A stretch of 64,000 nt of DNA, from the NCBI GenBank assembly GCA_041398565.1, contig JAWKUN010000005.1, forward strand, positions 806,001 to 870,000. Reading direction: 5' to 3'. The notes beneath the pieces were generated by a model. The model worked only from the letters and a program-made list of their open reading frames with translations, did not search any database and was not told where the DNA came from. Positions 6,438-17,893 of the stretch are shown here, piece by piece; the stretch's first letter is position 1; every line of letters begins with the position of its first letter. The DNA is from DATGPD01 sp041398565 (lineage in GTDB: Bacteria; Planctomycetota; UBA1135; UBA2386). Both the position numbers and the translations under genes were made by a program.

Positions 6438-8003
6438 CTAACGGCCCTCCGCCGGCAGGGGCCAGAGTCGCGCCACCGCCGCGATGGGGATGGCGTAGCC
6501 CATCTCGGGCGCCAACGGCCCCTCGGGGATGCGCTGCACGCGGCAGACCACGCCGACGACACGCCCCGCCGCGTCGGTCAGCGGACCGCCACTGTTGCCC
6601 GGATGCACCGCAGCGTCGACCTGCAACCACGTCGACACGCTGCGGCTGAGGATGCCGCGGAAGCTCGAGGCGATCACGCGGTCACCCTCCTGGATCGCCA
6701 TCTTGCCCAGCGGAAAGCCGTGCAGGTACACCTCCGCGCCCGGCATCGGTACCGGCGCATCCGTGCGGAAGTCGTCCAGCAGGGGCATCTGCGGAAAGGC
6801 CTCGATCTTCACCAGGGCCAGGTCGATGTCGTCGTCGTCGAGGACGCGCACGACCTGCGCCGGATGTCGCTGGTCGCTACCCGAGAACACCACCGCGTAC
6901 ACCAGCTCCGGCTGCAGGTTCTCGCTCTCGTCGATCTCGATCGGCTTGTCGTAGCCTCGCGGGCGCACGACGTGCGCATTGGTGACGATGAAGCCGTCGG
7001 GCGACACGCAGAATCCCGAGCCGCTCGACTCGCGCTCGTAGACCGCCGCCTTGTCGTCGAAGGTCACCGAGTCCTCGGCGGTACCACCGCGTCGCCGCAA
7101 CAGCGCGTTGGTCTTGCTGCTGCGGAAACGCAGACGGGTCTCGATGAAGACGACGGCGCGTTGGATGCGACCGACACCGGCCATGCGCTCCTGCTCGACG
7201 TTGACGGGATCGAATCGTTCCAGCGACGCGTTCGTCGCATCGAGCGACGTGCGCAGCCGAGCCAGCTCCGTCGACGCCGAAAGCTCCTTGTCGGCGAGTT
7301 GATCGATTCGCGCCTGCAGGGCGTCGCGCTCGCTCTTCAGCCGCCTCTTCTGCGCCTCCCAGGCGTCACGTTGCTCCTCGAAGGCGCGCGAGGCCGCCGA
7401 CAGCTCCCGGCGCAGCTCGGCATCGAGGCGCTCGAATCCCATGCGGTCGTCGCGCTGCCGCGTCGCGGCCACGGCGATGGCCACGCCGACGAATGCCACC
7501 GCCGCCACGCTCAACCACAGACCGAGTCGGCCGCGCCGCGCGTGGGTCTGCATGAGCGAGCCCACGTCTGCGTCCTCGGGGATCCCCAGCGCGCGCTTGA
7601 GGCGTAGGAGCGTCGTCTGGCTGGGATCCGAACGCCGCGGCACGACGCCGTCCGCGATCACCGTCGCCGACGCGCCCTCGACCGATTCGACCACGAACTG
7701 CGGCCCTTGCGCCCCGAGCTGCACGACGTCGCCGTCCTGCAGCCGACGCCGGTCGATGCGCCCGCCGGCGACCAAGGTGCCGTTGCGAGACCCCAGATCC
7801 TCGAGCACGACCTCGTCGCCGACGACGGTGATGCGAGCGTGGTGCGCTGAGACCTGGGGATACGCATCGCCGGGGACGACCACGTCGTTCGACTGCGCGC
7901 GCCCCAACGACAGACCGCCGTGGCCGACCTCGATGCGATCCGGCACACCGGGGACACGCACGGGTCGCAGTACGAACACGGGTCCGGAGTCCGCGTCGAC
8001 CAT
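6438..8003 (-). CDS. FHA domain - membrane anchor - coiled coil - trypsin-like serine protease fusion
   Basis: 521 residues. The N-terminal FHA domain (about 10-115) shows LGRAQSNDV, SAHHARI and LEDLGSRNGT, the phosphothreonine-binding loops. A single hydrophobic segment at about 155-176 is followed by a predicted coiled coil (about 180-265) and an S1C/HtrA-like protease domain with H344 (TNAHVV), D394 (DIDLALVKI) and S471 (HPGNSGGPL), a complete triad; no PDZ domain follows. The start is the second of two ATGs (8003), because GGGGAGG at 8012-8018 is 8 nt from it but only 2 nt from the ATG at 8009. Topology suggests a cytoplasmic FHA sensor and an exported protease, a way to link Ser/Thr phosphorylation to periplasmic proteolysis. 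The Hanks kinase gene lies about 4.5 kb upstream on the same strand. Confidence 0.85.
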   Translation of the reverse strand: MVDADSGPVFVLRPVRVPGVPDRIEVGHGGLSLGRAQSNDVVVPGDAYPQVSAHHARITVVGDEVVLEDLGSRNGTLVAGGRIDRRRLQDGDVVQLGAQGPQFVVESVEGASATVIADGVVPRRSDPSQTTLLRLKRALGIPEDADVGSLMQTHARRGRLGLWLSVAAVAFVGVAIAVAATRQRDDRMGFERLDAELRRELSAASRAFEEQRDAWEAQKRRLKSERDALQARIDQLADKELSASTELARLRTSLDATNASLERFDPVNVEQERMAGVGRIQRAVVFIETRLRFRSSKTNALLRRRGGTAEDSVTFDDKAAVYERESSGSGFCVSPDGFIVTNAHVVRPRGYDKPIEIDESENLQPELVYAVVFSGSDQRHPAQVVRVLDDDDIDLALVKIEAFPQMPLLDDFRTDAPVPMPGAEVYLHGFPLGKMAIQEGDRVIASSFRGILSRSVSTWLQVDAAVHPGNSGGPLTDAAGRVVGVVCRVQRIPEGPLAPEMGYAIPIAAVARLWPLPAEGR

Positions 8004-8482
8004 CGTCATGGCCTCCCCAGTTTCCGCGCCGGCAGCCAGGCTCGCAGGTCGGGTCGCGGCACGTGCCCGGTGCGGCGAGCACCGTAGCGAGCACCACGGT
8101 GTCGAGCACCACGGTCGAACGGCAACTCGTCTCCCCCGGGCCTGGGGGCTACGACCTTCCGGCAGGAGAAATCGCTTCGACAAGCCACACGAGCGATGAT
8201 AGCCGGGTGGGGCAACACCGCCCGCCCTGTCGGCCGGCCGAACGCCAGGCGTCGAGGTCGAGCGCACGCTCGATGCTCGGGCGGAGCCGTGGCAGACAGC
8301 CGCCGAGCGTTCGATGGACGGACGACAGAGGTCGCCGCCATCGCACCAGCCTGCCGCGGATGGAGCCAGACTCCACCGCCGAAATGCTGGTTGCGCGAGC
8401 ACTCGGCGGGCCGCGCGCCCCGCCAGCCGGCGGACAGCGCCCCGCGCCGGCCGCCGATTCGCCCACACCGGTGGGGGCGGCG
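8004..8482. other. Intergenic region with one dispersed repeat copy
   Basis: No gene is recognised here. It contains the promoter side of the FHA-protease gene, a short direct duplication of GTCGAGCACCACGGT near 8100-8125, and one copy of the GGAGCC-palindrome repeat at 8328-8394. Confidence 0.6.
8328..8394 (+). repeat. GGAGCC-palindrome dispersed repeat, copy 1
   Basis: About 67 bases match two tandem copies at 37331-37474: gaggtcgccgcc, then catcgcaccagcc, cgcggatggagcc and actccaccgcc, ending in tgctggttg. The centre forms GGATGGAG/CTCCACC and the ends form CCAGC/GCTGG, so the unit can fold into one long hairpin. It lies 3' of the hybrid histidine kinase gene on that gene's strand. Confidence 0.8.
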
Positions 8483-11400
8483 CTACCGCGACCGATTCCC
8501 CGACCGATTGCCCGACCGGGAGCCGCGGGCGGCGCCACGGCGATTCACCCCCAGGGCGCGCCGCAAGACCTGCAGGAGGGCGTGCGGGCCGTACGGCTTC
8601 TGCAGGAAGTGCGTGTGCGGGTCGCGCGCGATCTCCGACGCGTCCGCCATCTCGTTGCCGCTGGTGAGAACCACCGGCAGGTCCCGCCCTTGCTGACGCA
8701 GCGCGGCCAGGACCTCGAACCCGGTGCGACGAGGCATCGCGATGTCGAGGAGCACGACCCTGAAGTCGTAGCGAGCGTCATCGAGGATTCGGGAAGCCGC
8801 GACGCCGTCGCCGGCGACGATCACCTGGAAGCCCGAGTCGGCGAGCACCGCCTGGGCCAGTTCGCGCACCACTCGGTCGTCCTCGGCCACCAACACCATT
8901 CCCGACTCGTGGAGGTCCGGCGTCACCACGACCTGACGCGAAGCCTCCGCCGGCTTGTCGCTGGCCGGAAAGAACACACGGATGGTCGTTCCGCGCCCGG
9001 GACCGGTGTCGAGTTCGATCGCTCCCCGGTGTCCCTGGACGATTCCATGCACCGCTGCCATGCCAAGCCCACGTCCCGTGGCTTTGGTGGAGAAGAAGGG
9101 CTCGAACACGTTGCGCCGGGTGGCGTCGTTCATGCCGCATCCGGTGTCACGGACCTCGGCGTAGGTGTAGCGCCCAGGCGCGATCTCGCGACCGACGACG
9201 ACCTTGCGCAGGCGCACGGCGTCCAACTCGGCGACGCCGGTCTCGACGGTGATCTCCCCGCGCGCGTCACCGACGGCATCTGCCGCGTTGGTGATGAGGT
9301 TCATCACCACCTGCCGCACCTGTGTCGCGTCGGCTTCGATGGCGGGCAAGTCGCGGACCAGGTTCAGTTCCAGGGCGACGTTGCGCGACACGGGTAGGCG
9401 CAGCATCCGAGTCATCTCAGCCACCAGCTCGGACAGGTCCACCGGCTTGACCACGAAGCGCCCGCGCCCCGAGTAGGCGAGCAGCTGCGCACACAGTTCG
9501 GCCGCGCGCTCGCTGGCCATCTCGACCTGGGCGAGCGCCTCGTCCACCGGTGAGCCCGTGATCGTCTGCATGCGCGCCAGCCCCGCGTAGCCGAGCACGC
9601 CGGTGAGCAGATTGTTGAAGTCGTGGGCGATCCCGCCGGCGAGGAGGCCGAGACTGCGCAGCTTCTGCGCGTTGAGCACTTCCTGCTGCAGTTCGAAGCG
9701 TTCCACCTCGCCACGCTTGCTCTCGATGGCGACGGCGGCGATGTGCGCGGCGGCGTCGACCAACTCCGACTGATCCTGCGTCAGCGGGCCGGCGACGTCG
9801 CGCAGGAGCACGAGGACGCCCAGAGCCGCCCCGCTGGACGACAAGATCGGCTGCGCGTACACGGTGTGGACGCCCGCGGCCGAAGCCTCTTGGTCCCAGC
9901 ACGTCGCCGTCGCGTCCTGCACGACCACGCGACGCTCCCGCACCGCGCACGCACACGGGCAACCCTCGGCGACCAGCAGGAGACCGTCGAGCACCGCGCC
10001 GGCGGATGCGCTCAGGCTCGGCGCCGCTGCCAGCGACAGCCTGTCGCCATCCACCAGACAGATGGCACCGCGCCAGCGGGGCAACCGCTCCTCCAGGCCG
10101 CGCAGTAGGACGCCGAGCGCCTGCTCGATCGGCTTGCCGGTCGCGAGCAACCCCAGCACGCGATGCTGGTGTCGGAGATGGCGTTCGGCACGCCGGCGTC
10201 GGAACAGCTCGCTGCGGATCTTGTGCGTGCGCCGCTTGACGGCGGCGCGCAGGCGCTCGGTTTGCCGCATCAGCCGCCGACTCGTCACCATGGCGAACGC
10301 GGCCAGCACGGTCACCAACGCCACGATTCCGGCGAGTGCCGCCGGGAACCACGCTCGGTCCTGCAGCGGCTTGGCACGGACGTCGACCGACAAGGTGCGC
10401 AGCGGTGCCGGACGCCCGAAGGCGTCCCGCGCCAGCAGGTCGATGCCGTGTCGCCCGGCTGGCAGCCCATCGAGGCGGAGCACGCGCGGCGCCGACCGTT
10501 CTGGCGTCCAGACGCCGCCGTCGATCCGCCATGCCAGAGTGGCGCATGGCGTCTGCATGCGGTCCCTCGGGACATAGGCGTGGGCGACGTCGATCCGGAC
10601 GTCGAAGGCTTCGCCCGCGAAGGGGCTCGGCTCGGCGAGCGAGAAGAACGCGTGCGGCGGCGGCAGGTCTCGCGAGGAGACCGTGCGATCCCGGTGTCCG
10701 AGCCAGGCGCGAAGGTCGCGGTCGACGACGATCGACGTCAGGTCGCGCGCGTCGAGGCCCGCCAATGCCGTGACCGAACCGCTCGCCGCCACCAGGTAGG
10801 TCGCGTTGCCTCCCGCCACGTACAGGCCGCGGGTGTCCTCGCCCAGCAGGCGCGGCGCCGGCAGCGAGTGGTGGACCGAGGAGTCCCCGCCTACCACGAC
10901 GATGCCCGGGGCACCGTCCTGGCAGCGTGCGCAGCCGAGGACGATCCGGTCGCCGACGGCGCGTATCCAAGCCACCGCCTGCGTCCACCGGTCGCCGTGT
11001 GGTCGCCAACCTCGATCGCGGGAGTAGCTCCACGGGCCACTCGCGCCGACGACCCACAGCCGATCCTGTCCGTCGACGACCACGTCGCCGTCGGCCAGGG
11101 GTTCGGGGACGTGCAACGGCTCCGGGCCTCGTCGAGACGACACGTGCACCAAGGGCTGGACCTCGTGAGGCAACGCCAACCACAAGCCGTCGTGGCGGTC
11201 GGCGCTCACTCGGGCGCGCAGGTAGTCGGACCCGACCGCGCCGTGCAGATCGCTCGGTCGCCACCCGTCGCCAGGTTCGAGCGAGGCGATCTGCGGGACC
11301 GGCCCCTCGGCCTGGACCGCCCAAGTCACGTCGGCGCCGTCGACCAACATGCGCAGTCGACCACTGGCCCGGAAAGGCAGCGGCAGTACCGTCTTTTCGT

Positions 11401-12550
11401 CGCCCTGGATGACGACGGTGTTGTCGCTGTCGCGACTGCGAGCGACGAGGTAGTCGGAGCCGACCACGATCGGCAGGGCGAGGTCGTGGGTCATCACCGA
11501 GTCGCGCCCGCGCCGCCAGGCGACCCTCTGCGCGTCCGCGAACCAGACCCGGCCGCTGGTATCGATCAGGCGCGGCGGGGGCATCTCGACGCGCGGGTCG
11601 GCGCCGGGCGGCGACATGCGCAGCAGCAGCCCGTCGCCGAACGCCCACAGGCTGCCGTCTTGCGCCTCGACGATGCCGCGCGCCAGACCACTGTCGGTGG
11701 AGGCCTCGCCCGACAGGGGTCGGAGTGCGGACTCCGTACAGAGCACGAAGCGACGCGCCGCGGCAGCGAACGCCACGGTCCGGCCGTCGCGGGTGCGCAG
11801 CACGGCACACACCCTCTGCCGCTGGGCAAACCCGCTCGGGCGCCAGACGACGCCAGCGCCGGTGCGCGCCAAGGTCCACAGGGAGCCGCCGGCCGCGACG
11901 ATCATCCCTCCCTGCACGGCCGCGGCGGCCAGGGGTTGCGTGAGATCGAGGTGGGGGGGCAGCGGTAGGTCGACCATGCCGTCGCCGACCCGCAACAGCC
12001 TGTCCTCGCCGACCAAGATCAGATCCCCGTCGCCGAGGGGTGCGACATCGACGATGCGTTCCCCGGCGAGCATCCGCTCCCATTCGGATCCGCGCCGACG
12101 GTAGACGACACCCGTCGCACACAGCCACAAGTCGCCGGTGCCGGACACGGCCAGGCGGCGCACCCGTCGATCCGTGACCGGCCCCTCGGCGACGAAGCGT
12201 CCCGCGTGCATGCGGCCAGCTCCGTGCTCGGTACCGATCCAGAGTTCGTCGCCGTGCCATGCGACGGCGGTCACCAAAGAGCCGGGCAAGCCCGCGTCCG
12301 TGGCGAAGCGCGACCAGCACACTCCGTCGAACGCGAGGAGGCCCTCCGAAGTGGCCAGCCAGAGCCGCCCGTCCGGGGCGAACGCGGCCGCGTGTACGGC
12401 ACCGCGCTCCAACCCGGCGTCGACGAGGAACGACTCGGGTGTCGTGGCCGCGCCCTGAGCGCGCAGCGGTTGCCGAATCGACAGCCCGCACACCAACAAC
12501 AGGAGGAGCGCAGATCGGCGCGGAGCTGCCAGGCGAATGCCGGCACGCAT
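8483..12550 (-). CDS. Large hybrid histidine kinase with two-component propeller sensor
   Basis: 1355 residues from the ATG at 12550, just before a signal peptide (MRAGIRLAAPRRSALLLLLV). The periplasmic part holds many WLATSEGLLAFDG-like blades of the two-component-regulator propeller type, then a Y_Y_Y-like beta domain (about 650-735), one membrane helix (about 742-762), a cysteine-containing GAF-like domain (about 815-960), HisKA with phospho-acceptor H976 (GGIAHDFNN), an HATPase (NLITNAADAV, DTGCGMND, GRGLGMAAV), and a receiver with D1269 (VVLLDIAMP). The tail repeats SGNRSGNR. This resembles the hybrid two-component systems that sense polysaccharide breakdown products in Bacteroidetes, but without the AraC output domain. 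The gene begins 4 nt after the stop of the Ser/Thr kinase gene, so the two are almost certainly co-expressed. Confidence 0.9.
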   Translation of the reverse strand: MRAGIRLAAPRRSALLLLLVCGLSIRQPLRAQGAATTPESFLVDAGLERGAVHAAAFAPDGRLWLATSEGLLAFDGVCWSRFATDAGLPGSLVTAVAWHGDELWIGTEHGAGRMHAGRFVAEGPVTDRRVRRLAVSGTGDLWLCATGVVYRRRGSEWERMLAGERIVDVAPLGDGDLILVGEDRLLRVGDGMVDLPLPPHLDLTQPLAAAAVQGGMIVAAGGSLWTLARTGAGVVWRPSGFAQRQRVCAVLRTRDGRTVAFAAAARRFVLCTESALRPLSGEASTDSGLARGIVEAQDGSLWAFGDGLLLRMSPPGADPRVEMPPPRLIDTSGRVWFADAQRVAWRRGRDSVMTHDLALPIVVGSDYLVARSRDSDNTVVIQGDEKTVLPLPFRASGRLRMLVDGADVTWAVQAEGPVPQIASLEPGDGWRPSDLHGAVGSDYLRARVSADRHDGLWLALPHEVQPLVHVSSRRGPEPLHVPEPLADGDVVVDGQDRLWVVGASGPWSYSRDRGWRPHGDRWTQAVAWIRAVGDRIVLGCARCQDGAPGIVVVGGDSSVHHSLPAPRLLGEDTRGLYVAGGNATYLVAASGSVTALAGLDARDLTSIVVDRDLRAWLGHRDRTVSSRDLPPPHAFFSLAEPSPFAGEAFDVRIDVAHAYVPRDRMQTPCATLAWRIDGGVWTPERSAPRVLRLDGLPAGRHGIDLLARDAFGRPAPLRTLSVDVRAKPLQDRAWFPAALAGIVALVTVLAAFAMVTSRRLMRQTERLRAAVKRRTHKIRSELFRRRRAERHLRHQHRVLGLLATGKPIEQALGVLLRGLEERLPRWRGAICLVDGDRLSLAAAPSLSASAGAVLDGLLLVAEGCPCACAVRERRVVVQDATATCWDQEASAAGVHTVYAQPILSSSGAALGVLVLLRDVAGPLTQDQSELVDAAAHIAAVAIESKRGEVERFELQQEVLNAQKLRSLGLLAGGIAHDFNNLLTGVLGYAGLARMQTITGSPVDEALAQVEMASERAAELCAQLLAYSGRGRFVVKPVDLSELVAEMTRMLRLPVSRNVALELNLVRDLPAIEADATQVRQVVMNLITNAADAVGDARGEITVETGVAELDAVRLRKVVVGREIAPGRYTYAEVRDTGCGMNDATRRNVFEPFFSTKATGRGLGMAAVHGIVQGHRGAIELDTGPGRGTTIRVFFPASDKPAEASRQVVVTPDLHESGMVLVAEDDRVVRELAQAVLADSGFQVIVAGDGVAASRILDDARYDFRVVLLDIAMPRRTGFEVLAALRQQGRDLPVVLTSGNEMADASEIARDPHTHFLQKPYGPHALLQVLRRALGVNRRGAARGSRSGNRSGNRSR

Positions 12551-12554
12551 GCCG

Positions 12555-15605
<3,051 letters not shown>

Positions 15606-16174
15606 GGCGCTCAACGTCCTGTTCTCCACAACCGCTCGAGCGACCCGGCGCGCGGCCGGGCAGGCATCCCGTCGATCGTTCGCACCGCAGGGGAAGACGA
15701 GGTGTGCTGCATTGAGGATCTCGACGGGCAACGGGCCGACGCCTTGACGCGTGGCGACGATACGTGGGCGCGCATGCCGAACCCAAGGTCGACGGCGGCC
15801 GAGGCCACGTCAACGCGCAGGACACCGTCGCCTCGGCTCGACTGGGGATCGACCGGACTGAGACCGCCCGGCTTGGCCCGTCGTGTTGCGCTCGCACCTG
15901 GGGACTGGCCGGCCCTCGAGGCCAGTCGTGGGACCCAACCCGCGTGACCCGGGCTCCCTCGCGCCAACGGCCGAGGATCGCGGAGAGTCGACCGCGCGGC
16001 CATCCGACATCCCGCCCGGCCTCGGAACGACGATGCATCCCGCGGCTTGCCTGGGGACGTTTGTCATTTCTTTGCCGCGACTTACGTCAGTTCGTAAGTA
16101 TTTCGTCAGGGTTCCTTGTGTTCGTGTTTTGTTTGGCTAACGTCTCACGAACTCCAGGCCGACGAAACCCTACC
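15606..16174. other. Intergenic region with AT-richer promoter-like tract
   Basis: No supported gene is seen. Most of the stretch has the background GC, but 16055-16145 is clearly richer in A and T (runs such as TTTGTCATTTCTTTG and GTTTTGTTTGG) and carries a perfect inverted repeat at 16080-16099. This is the best promoter candidate by composition in this part of the window and would drive rightward transcription toward the uncertain ORF and lexA. Confidence 0.55.
16080..16099. promoter_or_regulatory. Perfect inverted repeat, candidate LexA or other operator
   Basis: ACTTACG (16080-16086) and CGTAAGT (16093-16099) are exact reverse complements separated by TCAGTT. The site lies in an AT-richer tract 76 nt before the ATG at 16175 and about 900 nt before lexA. 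Its size and symmetry fit a dimeric repressor site. Assignment to LexA is an inference from position only, because the SOS box of this lineage is not known to me. Confidence 0.45.
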
Positions 16175-16942
16175 ATGACGACGCAACCCACACGCCGCCC
16201 CGTCGCTCAGCTCCGCTTGTTCGAACGCAGCACCCATGCCAGCTCCACCGCACACGCGGTCGAGCGCCGGCTCCAGCGGGCTGCCGGCAGCGGCACTCCG
16301 TCGGCCGCCGTCCCGGCCTCGCTGCCCCCCACGGTCCTGGCTTCGTGCCGCGTGACCTCCGGCGCGCGCACGACGTCCGGATGGTCGTGGAAACAAGGCC
16401 TGCGCGTGCGCTCTGCGGCAGCCGCCTGGGCCATGGCCCCGGCCCCGTCCGTGCCGACCTCTGCGCACCAGCCTCCGGCTGCGCGGCCCGCTGCATGGCC
16501 GGTAAAGGGGAGCGGACTCGGGACGGCATCGTCGCCGCGGCGAACGGTGTCGCTCGACGGTGGCGCCTGCGCGGGCCGCATCGCCGACGGTATGACCACC
16601 CGCGGCACCGCTGCCCGGCGCCGGAACCTCGGGGGTCGAGACGCCGCGACCCGAGCCCCGGCCGACTCGCGCAAGGAGGGCGGCACCTCGACGAGGAAGA
16701 CCATCGCGAACACAGGAGTCGCGCCGAAGAAGGGCTCTTCCCGCCGGACCCGTGACTACAGCACCACCGACCACAGCATCACCCACCACAGCACCACCGA
16801 CCACAGCACCACCGAATATTGGGCGAGCAAGTCGACGCACCCGCCGCGCACTCTCGTGGTGCATGACGCCACGGGGGTTGGAGGCCTGATTGGTATCGCC
16901 GTGGTGATGGCTTGCTTCTTTGCCGCCGCTCTCCTGTTCTGA
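16175..16942 (+). CDS. Uncertain ORF, Ser/Thr/Arg/Ala-rich with hydrophobic C-terminal tail
   Basis: 255 codons if the ATG at 16175 is used. I do not recognise a family. The body is rich in Ala, Arg, Ser and Thr; residues near 195-215 repeat STTDHS-like units; and the last 22 residues (about GLIGIAVVMACFFAAALLF) form one hydrophobic tail suitable for a tail-anchored membrane protein. Support comes from the promoter-like tract upstream, high GC at third positions and the position just before lexA, where SOS division inhibitors occur in other bacteria. Against it are the weak ribosome-binding site, the low-complexity sequence and an overlapping minus-strand frame at 16207-16713. I regard it as possible, not established. 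Confidence 0.35.
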   Translation: MTTQPTRRPVAQLRLFERSTHASSTAHAVERRLQRAAGSGTPSAAVPASLPPTVLASCRVTSGARTTSGWSWKQGLRVRSAAAAWAMAPAPSVPTSAHQPPAARPAAWPVKGSGLGTASSPRRTVSLDGGACAGRIADGMTTRGTAARRRNLGGRDAATRAPADSRKEGGTSTRKTIANTGVAPKKGSSRRTRDYSTTDHSITHHSTTDHSTTEYWASKSTHPPRTLVVHDATGVGGLIGIAVVMACFFAAALLF

Positions 16943-16949
16943 CCACCGG

Positions 16950-16972
16950 TCCGGTTGCCGAAGGCAACCGGA
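16950..16972. terminator. Hairpin between uncertain ORF and lexA
   Basis: TCCGGTTGCC and GGCAACCGGA form a perfect 10-bp stem with a GAA loop, 7 nt after the stop of the upstream ORF and 30 nt before the lexA start. There is no T-run, so it may be an attenuator or mRNA-stability element instead of a true terminator. Confidence 0.4.
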
Positions 16973-17002
16973 GCCATCGCGAGAATCGTCGAGAGGTTTC
17001 CC

Positions 17003-17620
17003 GTGCCGATCATGCTGACCGAGCGCCAGGCCACCGTCCTGCGCTTCTTCCGTGACTACCGACGAGCGCACGGAATCGCACCGACGCTCGACGAGGCCTC
17101 GCAAGCGCTCGGGATCAACCGCATCACCGTGCACGAACACCTCCGGCAGCTCGAGGTCAAGGGCGCCGTCGTGCGCGAGCCCGGGCGCTCGCGCGCCGTC
17201 GCGGTGGTCTTCGATCCGGACGAACCGGAGGCCGCAGACGAGACACCGTCGCTGCCACTGCTGGGCCGGATTCGGGCGGGACGGCCTATCGAAGCCGTCG
17301 AGGACCGCGAAGACGTCGCGCTGACCGACCTGGTCCCCACGGGGGCGAACTACTACCTGCTGCAAGTTCGCGGTGATTCGATGATCGAGGACCACATCGC
17401 CGATGGCGATCTCGTAGTCGTCGAGAGCAAGAAGACTCCTCGCGATGGTGACGTGGTGGTCGCCGTGCTCGCGGACGAAGAAGCGACTCTCAAGCGCTTC
17501 TACCGCGAGCCGGACGGAACGGTTCGCTTGCAGCCTGCGAACGCCAAGCTCGAACCGATCTTCACCCGCTCGGTCGAGATCCGGGGCATCGTCCGTGGAG
17601 TCGTGCGCCGCTTCCGATGA
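17003..17620 (+). CDS. lexA: LexA-type SOS repressor / S24 autoprotease
   Basis: 205 residues from the GTG at 17003, which has GAGAGG 6 nt upstream; the ATG at 17012 is the alternative. The N-terminal winged helix starts MLTERQATVLRFF and has the recognition region INRITVHEHLRQLEVKG. The cleavage site is Ala92-Gly93 (RIRAGRP), the nucleophile Ser126 in GDSMIEDHI and the general base Lys164 in TLKRFYRE. RecA filaments on single-stranded DNA should trigger self-cleavage and de-repress DNA-damage genes. The recognition helix differs from that of E. coli LexA, so a different operator is expected. It overlaps the downstream CDGSH gene by 4 nt. Confidence 0.92.
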   Translation: MPIMLTERQATVLRFFRDYRRAHGIAPTLDEASQALGINRITVHEHLRQLEVKGAVVREPGRSRAVAVVFDPDEPEAADETPSLPLLGRIRAGRPIEAVEDREDVALTDLVPTGANYYLLQVRGDSMIEDHIADGDLVVVESKKTPRDGDVVVAVLADEEATLKRFYREPDGTVRLQPANAKLEPIFTRSVEIRGIVRGVVRRFR

Positions 17621-17865
17621 ACGAGTTTGCACAACCGCCCGGCCAACCACGAAAGGGCCCCTTCGTCCAGCGTTGTGCGCCAGGCAAACACGCCTGGTGC
17701 CGTTGCAGGCGTAGTTCGACCTACCCTCTTTGCGACGGCACCCATCGCGGCACGGACACGGCGCCGCTCAAGGTCGTCCTGGAGGCTCCGCAGACGATGG
17801 TCTGGTGCGCGTGCGGCGAGACCGGCAACGCTCCTTACTGCGACGGCAGCCACGCGCGCCTGTGA
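17617..17865 (+). CDS. CDGSH iron-sulfur domain protein with two cluster sites
   Basis: 82 residues with two full CDGSH motifs (C-x-C-x2-[ST]-x3-P-x-C-D-G-[ST]-H): CRCRRSSTYPLCDGTH at about residues 28-43 and CACGETGNAPYCDGSH at about 64-79. Each should bind one redox-active, pH-labile [2Fe-2S] cluster through three Cys and one His. Dual-motif cytosolic versions are common in bacteria and are thought to act in iron/ROS homeostasis or electron transfer. Its ATG overlaps the lexA stop (ATGA), so the two are translationally coupled, an unusual partnership suggesting expression of an iron-sulfur protein together with the SOS repressor. Confidence 0.9.
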   Translation: MNEFAQPPGQPRKGPFVQRCAPGKHAWCRCRRSSTYPLCDGTHRGTDTAPLKVVLEAPQTMVWCACGETGNAPYCDGSHARL

Positions 17866-17893
17866 AGGGCTCGTGCGCGCTGACGCTGGCCGG

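Noticed and set aside
9417..12491. A 1024-codon minus-strand frame inside the hybrid histidine kinase gene.
   Set aside because: Arg/Gly-rich shadow of the sensor kinase frame; no domain is visible and it is fully contained in a recognisable gene.
16145..17650. A 501-codon minus-strand frame opposite lexA and the uncertain ORF.
   Set aside because: lexA has all catalytic residues on the plus strand; the minus frame shows no domain and includes low-complexity repeats.
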